Positions 62,515 to 64,000 of a stretch of DNA of 64,000 bases are shown here, in pieces (within the stretch, counting starts at the first letter, position 1; every line of letters starts with the position of its first letter). The stretch is from Stenotrophomonas rhizophila (GTDB lineage Bacteria; Pseudomonadota; Gammaproteobacteria; Xanthomonadales; Xanthomonadaceae). The stretch spans positions 62,001-126,000 of the forward strand of contig NZ_VDQT01000004.1 in NCBI RefSeq assembly GCF_007667275.1. Direction: 5' to 3'. The position numbers and the translations under genes are program-made. The notes under the pieces were generated by a model. That model saw nothing but the letters and a program-made list of their open reading frames with translations, ran no database searches and was not told the origin of the DNA.

Positions 62515-64000
62515 ATGTTCCCGAACCGCACTGCCCACGGCCGTCTTCCGTCCGTGCACCCCCTCGTTGTCGCTCTTGCCGCCCTGCTGCCGTTGACGGC
62601 CGCAGCCCAGGACGCTCCTGCCACCAAGGATCCGGTCGCACTCGACACCCTGCAGGTCACCGCCCAGCGCCGTGTCGAAAACGCCAAGGACGTGCCGGTG
62701 TCGATCTCGGCCATCCAGGGCGAAAAGCTCGACGTGCTCGGTTCGGCCGGCGACGACATCCGCTTCCTGTCGGCGCGCGTGCCGAGCCTGAACATCGAAT
62801 CGTCCTACGGTCGTGCCTTCCCGCGCTTCTACATCCGCGGCCTGGGCAATACCGACTTCGATCTCAATGCCTCGCAGCCGGTGTCGCTGGTGTATGACGA
62901 CGTGGTGCAGGAAAGCCCGCTGCTGAAGGGCTTCCCGCTGTTCGACCTGGCCGGCGTGGAAGTGCTGCGCGGCCCGCAGGGCACCCTGTTCGGGCGCAAT
63001 ACCCCGGCCGGCGTGGTCAAGTTCGATTCGGCCCGTCCCTCGCAGGACGCCGATGGCTACGTGAAGGTGTCCTACGGCACCTACGACACCTGGAACACCC
63101 AGGCCGCCTACGGTGGTCCTCTGACCGACCGCTGGTCCGCACGTGTGTCGGGCCTGTACCAGCGCCGCGACAACTACGTCGACAACACCCGCGCCAATGC
63201 ACCGGCCGAAGGCTTCGAGGGCTATGACGAGTTCGCCGGCCGCGTGCAGTTCCTGTACGAAGGCGACGATTTCGAAGCGCTGCTCAACCTGCACAAGCGC
63301 AAGCTCAACGGCACCGCGCGCCTGTTCCGCGCCAACATCATCCAGCCGGGCAGCAATGCGCTGGTGGAAAACTTCGACCGCGACAAGGTCTCCAACGACG
63401 GCGTGAACTTCTCCGAGCTCGAAACCTGGGGCAGCAGCGCGCGCCTGCAGTGGAACCTGGGCCGGGTCACCCTGCACTCGATCACCGGCTATGAAACCGC
63501 CGAGTCGCTCAACCATGGCGATATCGACGGCGGCTACGGCGCCAGCTTCCTGGGCGCGGGCAACTACGGCCCGGGCTTCATCCCGTTCCCGTCCGAATCG
63601 GCCGACGGCCTGCCGCACCACCGCCAGTGGACCCAGGAATTCCGCGTGGAATCCAACGAATGGGGTCGCTTCGATTGGCAGGCCGGCGTGTTCTACTTCG
63701 ATGAAGACGTCACCATCGACAGCTTCAACTACGACTCGCTGACCCCGGGCAACCCGCAGACCGGCCACGCCGTGCAGAGCCAGCGCAACAAGGCGTGGGC
63801 GGTCTTCGCGTCCGGCGACTTCGACGTGACCGACAAGTTCAAGCTGCGCGGTGGCGTGCGTTACACGCAGGACGAGAAGGACTTCACCGCCAGCGTGCTG
63901 CAGGCGGTTCCGGGCGGCACGCCGGTGAGCGGTCCGTACGTCGCCAACACCGATGTCGACGATGTCAGCTGGGACCTGAGCGGTGTCTACCAGATCACCG
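62515..64000 (+). CDS. TonB-dependent receptor, 5' part (runs off the window)
   Basis: The first 495 codons are visible. Signal peptide (LVVALAALLPLTAAAQ), TonB-box-like LDTLQVTAQRR, plug (about 45-170) with PRFYIRGLGNTDFD and GVEVLRGPQGTLFGRNTPAG, then barrel strands. The plug resembles iron-complex/FecA-like receptors of the common outer-membrane TBDT type rather than the carbohydrate type at 35782. Ligand unknown. Confidence 0.9.
   Translation, partial: MFPNRTAHGRLPSVHPLVVALAALLPLTAAAQDAPATKDPVALDTLQVTAQRRVENAKDVPVSISAIQGEKLDVLGSAGDDIRFLSARVPSLNIESSYGRAFPRFYIRGLGNTDFDLNASQPVSLVYDDVVQESPLLKGFPLFDLAGVEVLRGPQGTLFGRNTPAGVVKFDSARPSQDADGYVKVSYGTYDTWNTQAAYGGPLTDRWSARVSGLYQRRDNYVDNTRANAPAEGFEGYDEFAGRVQFLYEGDDFEALLNLHKRKLNGTARLFRANIIQPGSNALVENFDRDKVSNDGVNFSELETWGSSARLQWNLGRVTLHSITGYETAESLNHGDIDGGYGASFLGAGNYGPGFIPFPSESADGLPHHRQWTQEFRVESNEWGRFDWQAGVFYFDEDVTIDSFNYDSLTPGNPQTGHAVQSQRNKAWAVFASGDFDVTDKFKLRGGVRYTQDEKDFTASVLQAVPGGTPVSGPYVANTDVDDVSWDLSGVYQIT

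Overview
The window is about two thirds G+C, with dense, mostly short-spaced genes typical of a gammaproteobacterial chromosome in the Xanthomonadaceae. Stenotrophomonas is the best guess. The evidence is the tonB-exbB-exbD1-exbD2 order, Xanthomonad-type TonB receptors, a Xanthomonadales-type LexA box, and at least 17 places with short hairpins that start with GTAG, the hallmark of the SMAG repetitive palindromes described in S. maltophilia. I saw no rRNA, tRNA, CRISPR array, insertion sequence or prophage.

Layout. 1-3.5 kb: end of a TPR protein, then the TonB energy-transduction cluster closed by a clear terminator. 3.5-13.3 kb: cardiolipin synthase, a small membrane protein, pdxJ, a radical SAM protein behind a LexA-box match, a solitary UreD homologue, a divergent YczE/MocR pair, and a divergent LytTR regulator/acyltransferase pair. 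13.3-20 kb: a 1144-residue hybrid histidine kinase, then a minus-strand group built around a DUF2235-like lipoprotein, and a GFA-family protein. 20-29 kb: small membrane and periplasmic proteins, an aldo/keto reductase, a 2OG-Fe(II) oxygenase, fructose-bisphosphatase, an aromatic aminotransferase and a TonB receptor. 29.8-33.4 kb: the two-gene NHEJ system ku-ligD.

33.5-59 kb holds the most coherent theme, the use of a uronate-containing polysaccharide. kdgK and eda are divergent from a large TonB receptor, which is followed by a 1268-residue secreted protein that I cannot assign to a known enzyme family. After about 4 kb of unrelated genes come two esterases divergent from a 2-keto-4-pentenoate-hydratase-like gene, a complete TRAP transporter, a GH43 enzyme and a LacI regulator. 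Then come kduI, kduD and an unusual fusion of a GDSL acetylesterase with a KdgF-like cupin. A 12-base element, AATGACACCG[C/G]T, lies upstream of four of these transcription units and is the best candidate operator of the LacI protein. The inferred flow is: esterases and surface enzymes trim the polymer; TonB receptors and the TRAP system import fragments; the KdgF-like step, KduI and KduD make 2-keto-3-deoxygluconate; KdgK and Eda turn it into pyruvate and glyceraldehyde 3-phosphate. No recognisable polysaccharide lyase is in the window.

59-64 kb: phenylalanine hydroxylase with a divergent Lrp/AsnC regulator, a patatin-like lipoprotein, a membrane protein and the start of another TonB receptor cut by the window edge.

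All functional calls come from reading translated sequence and recalling family motifs; no database search was run.
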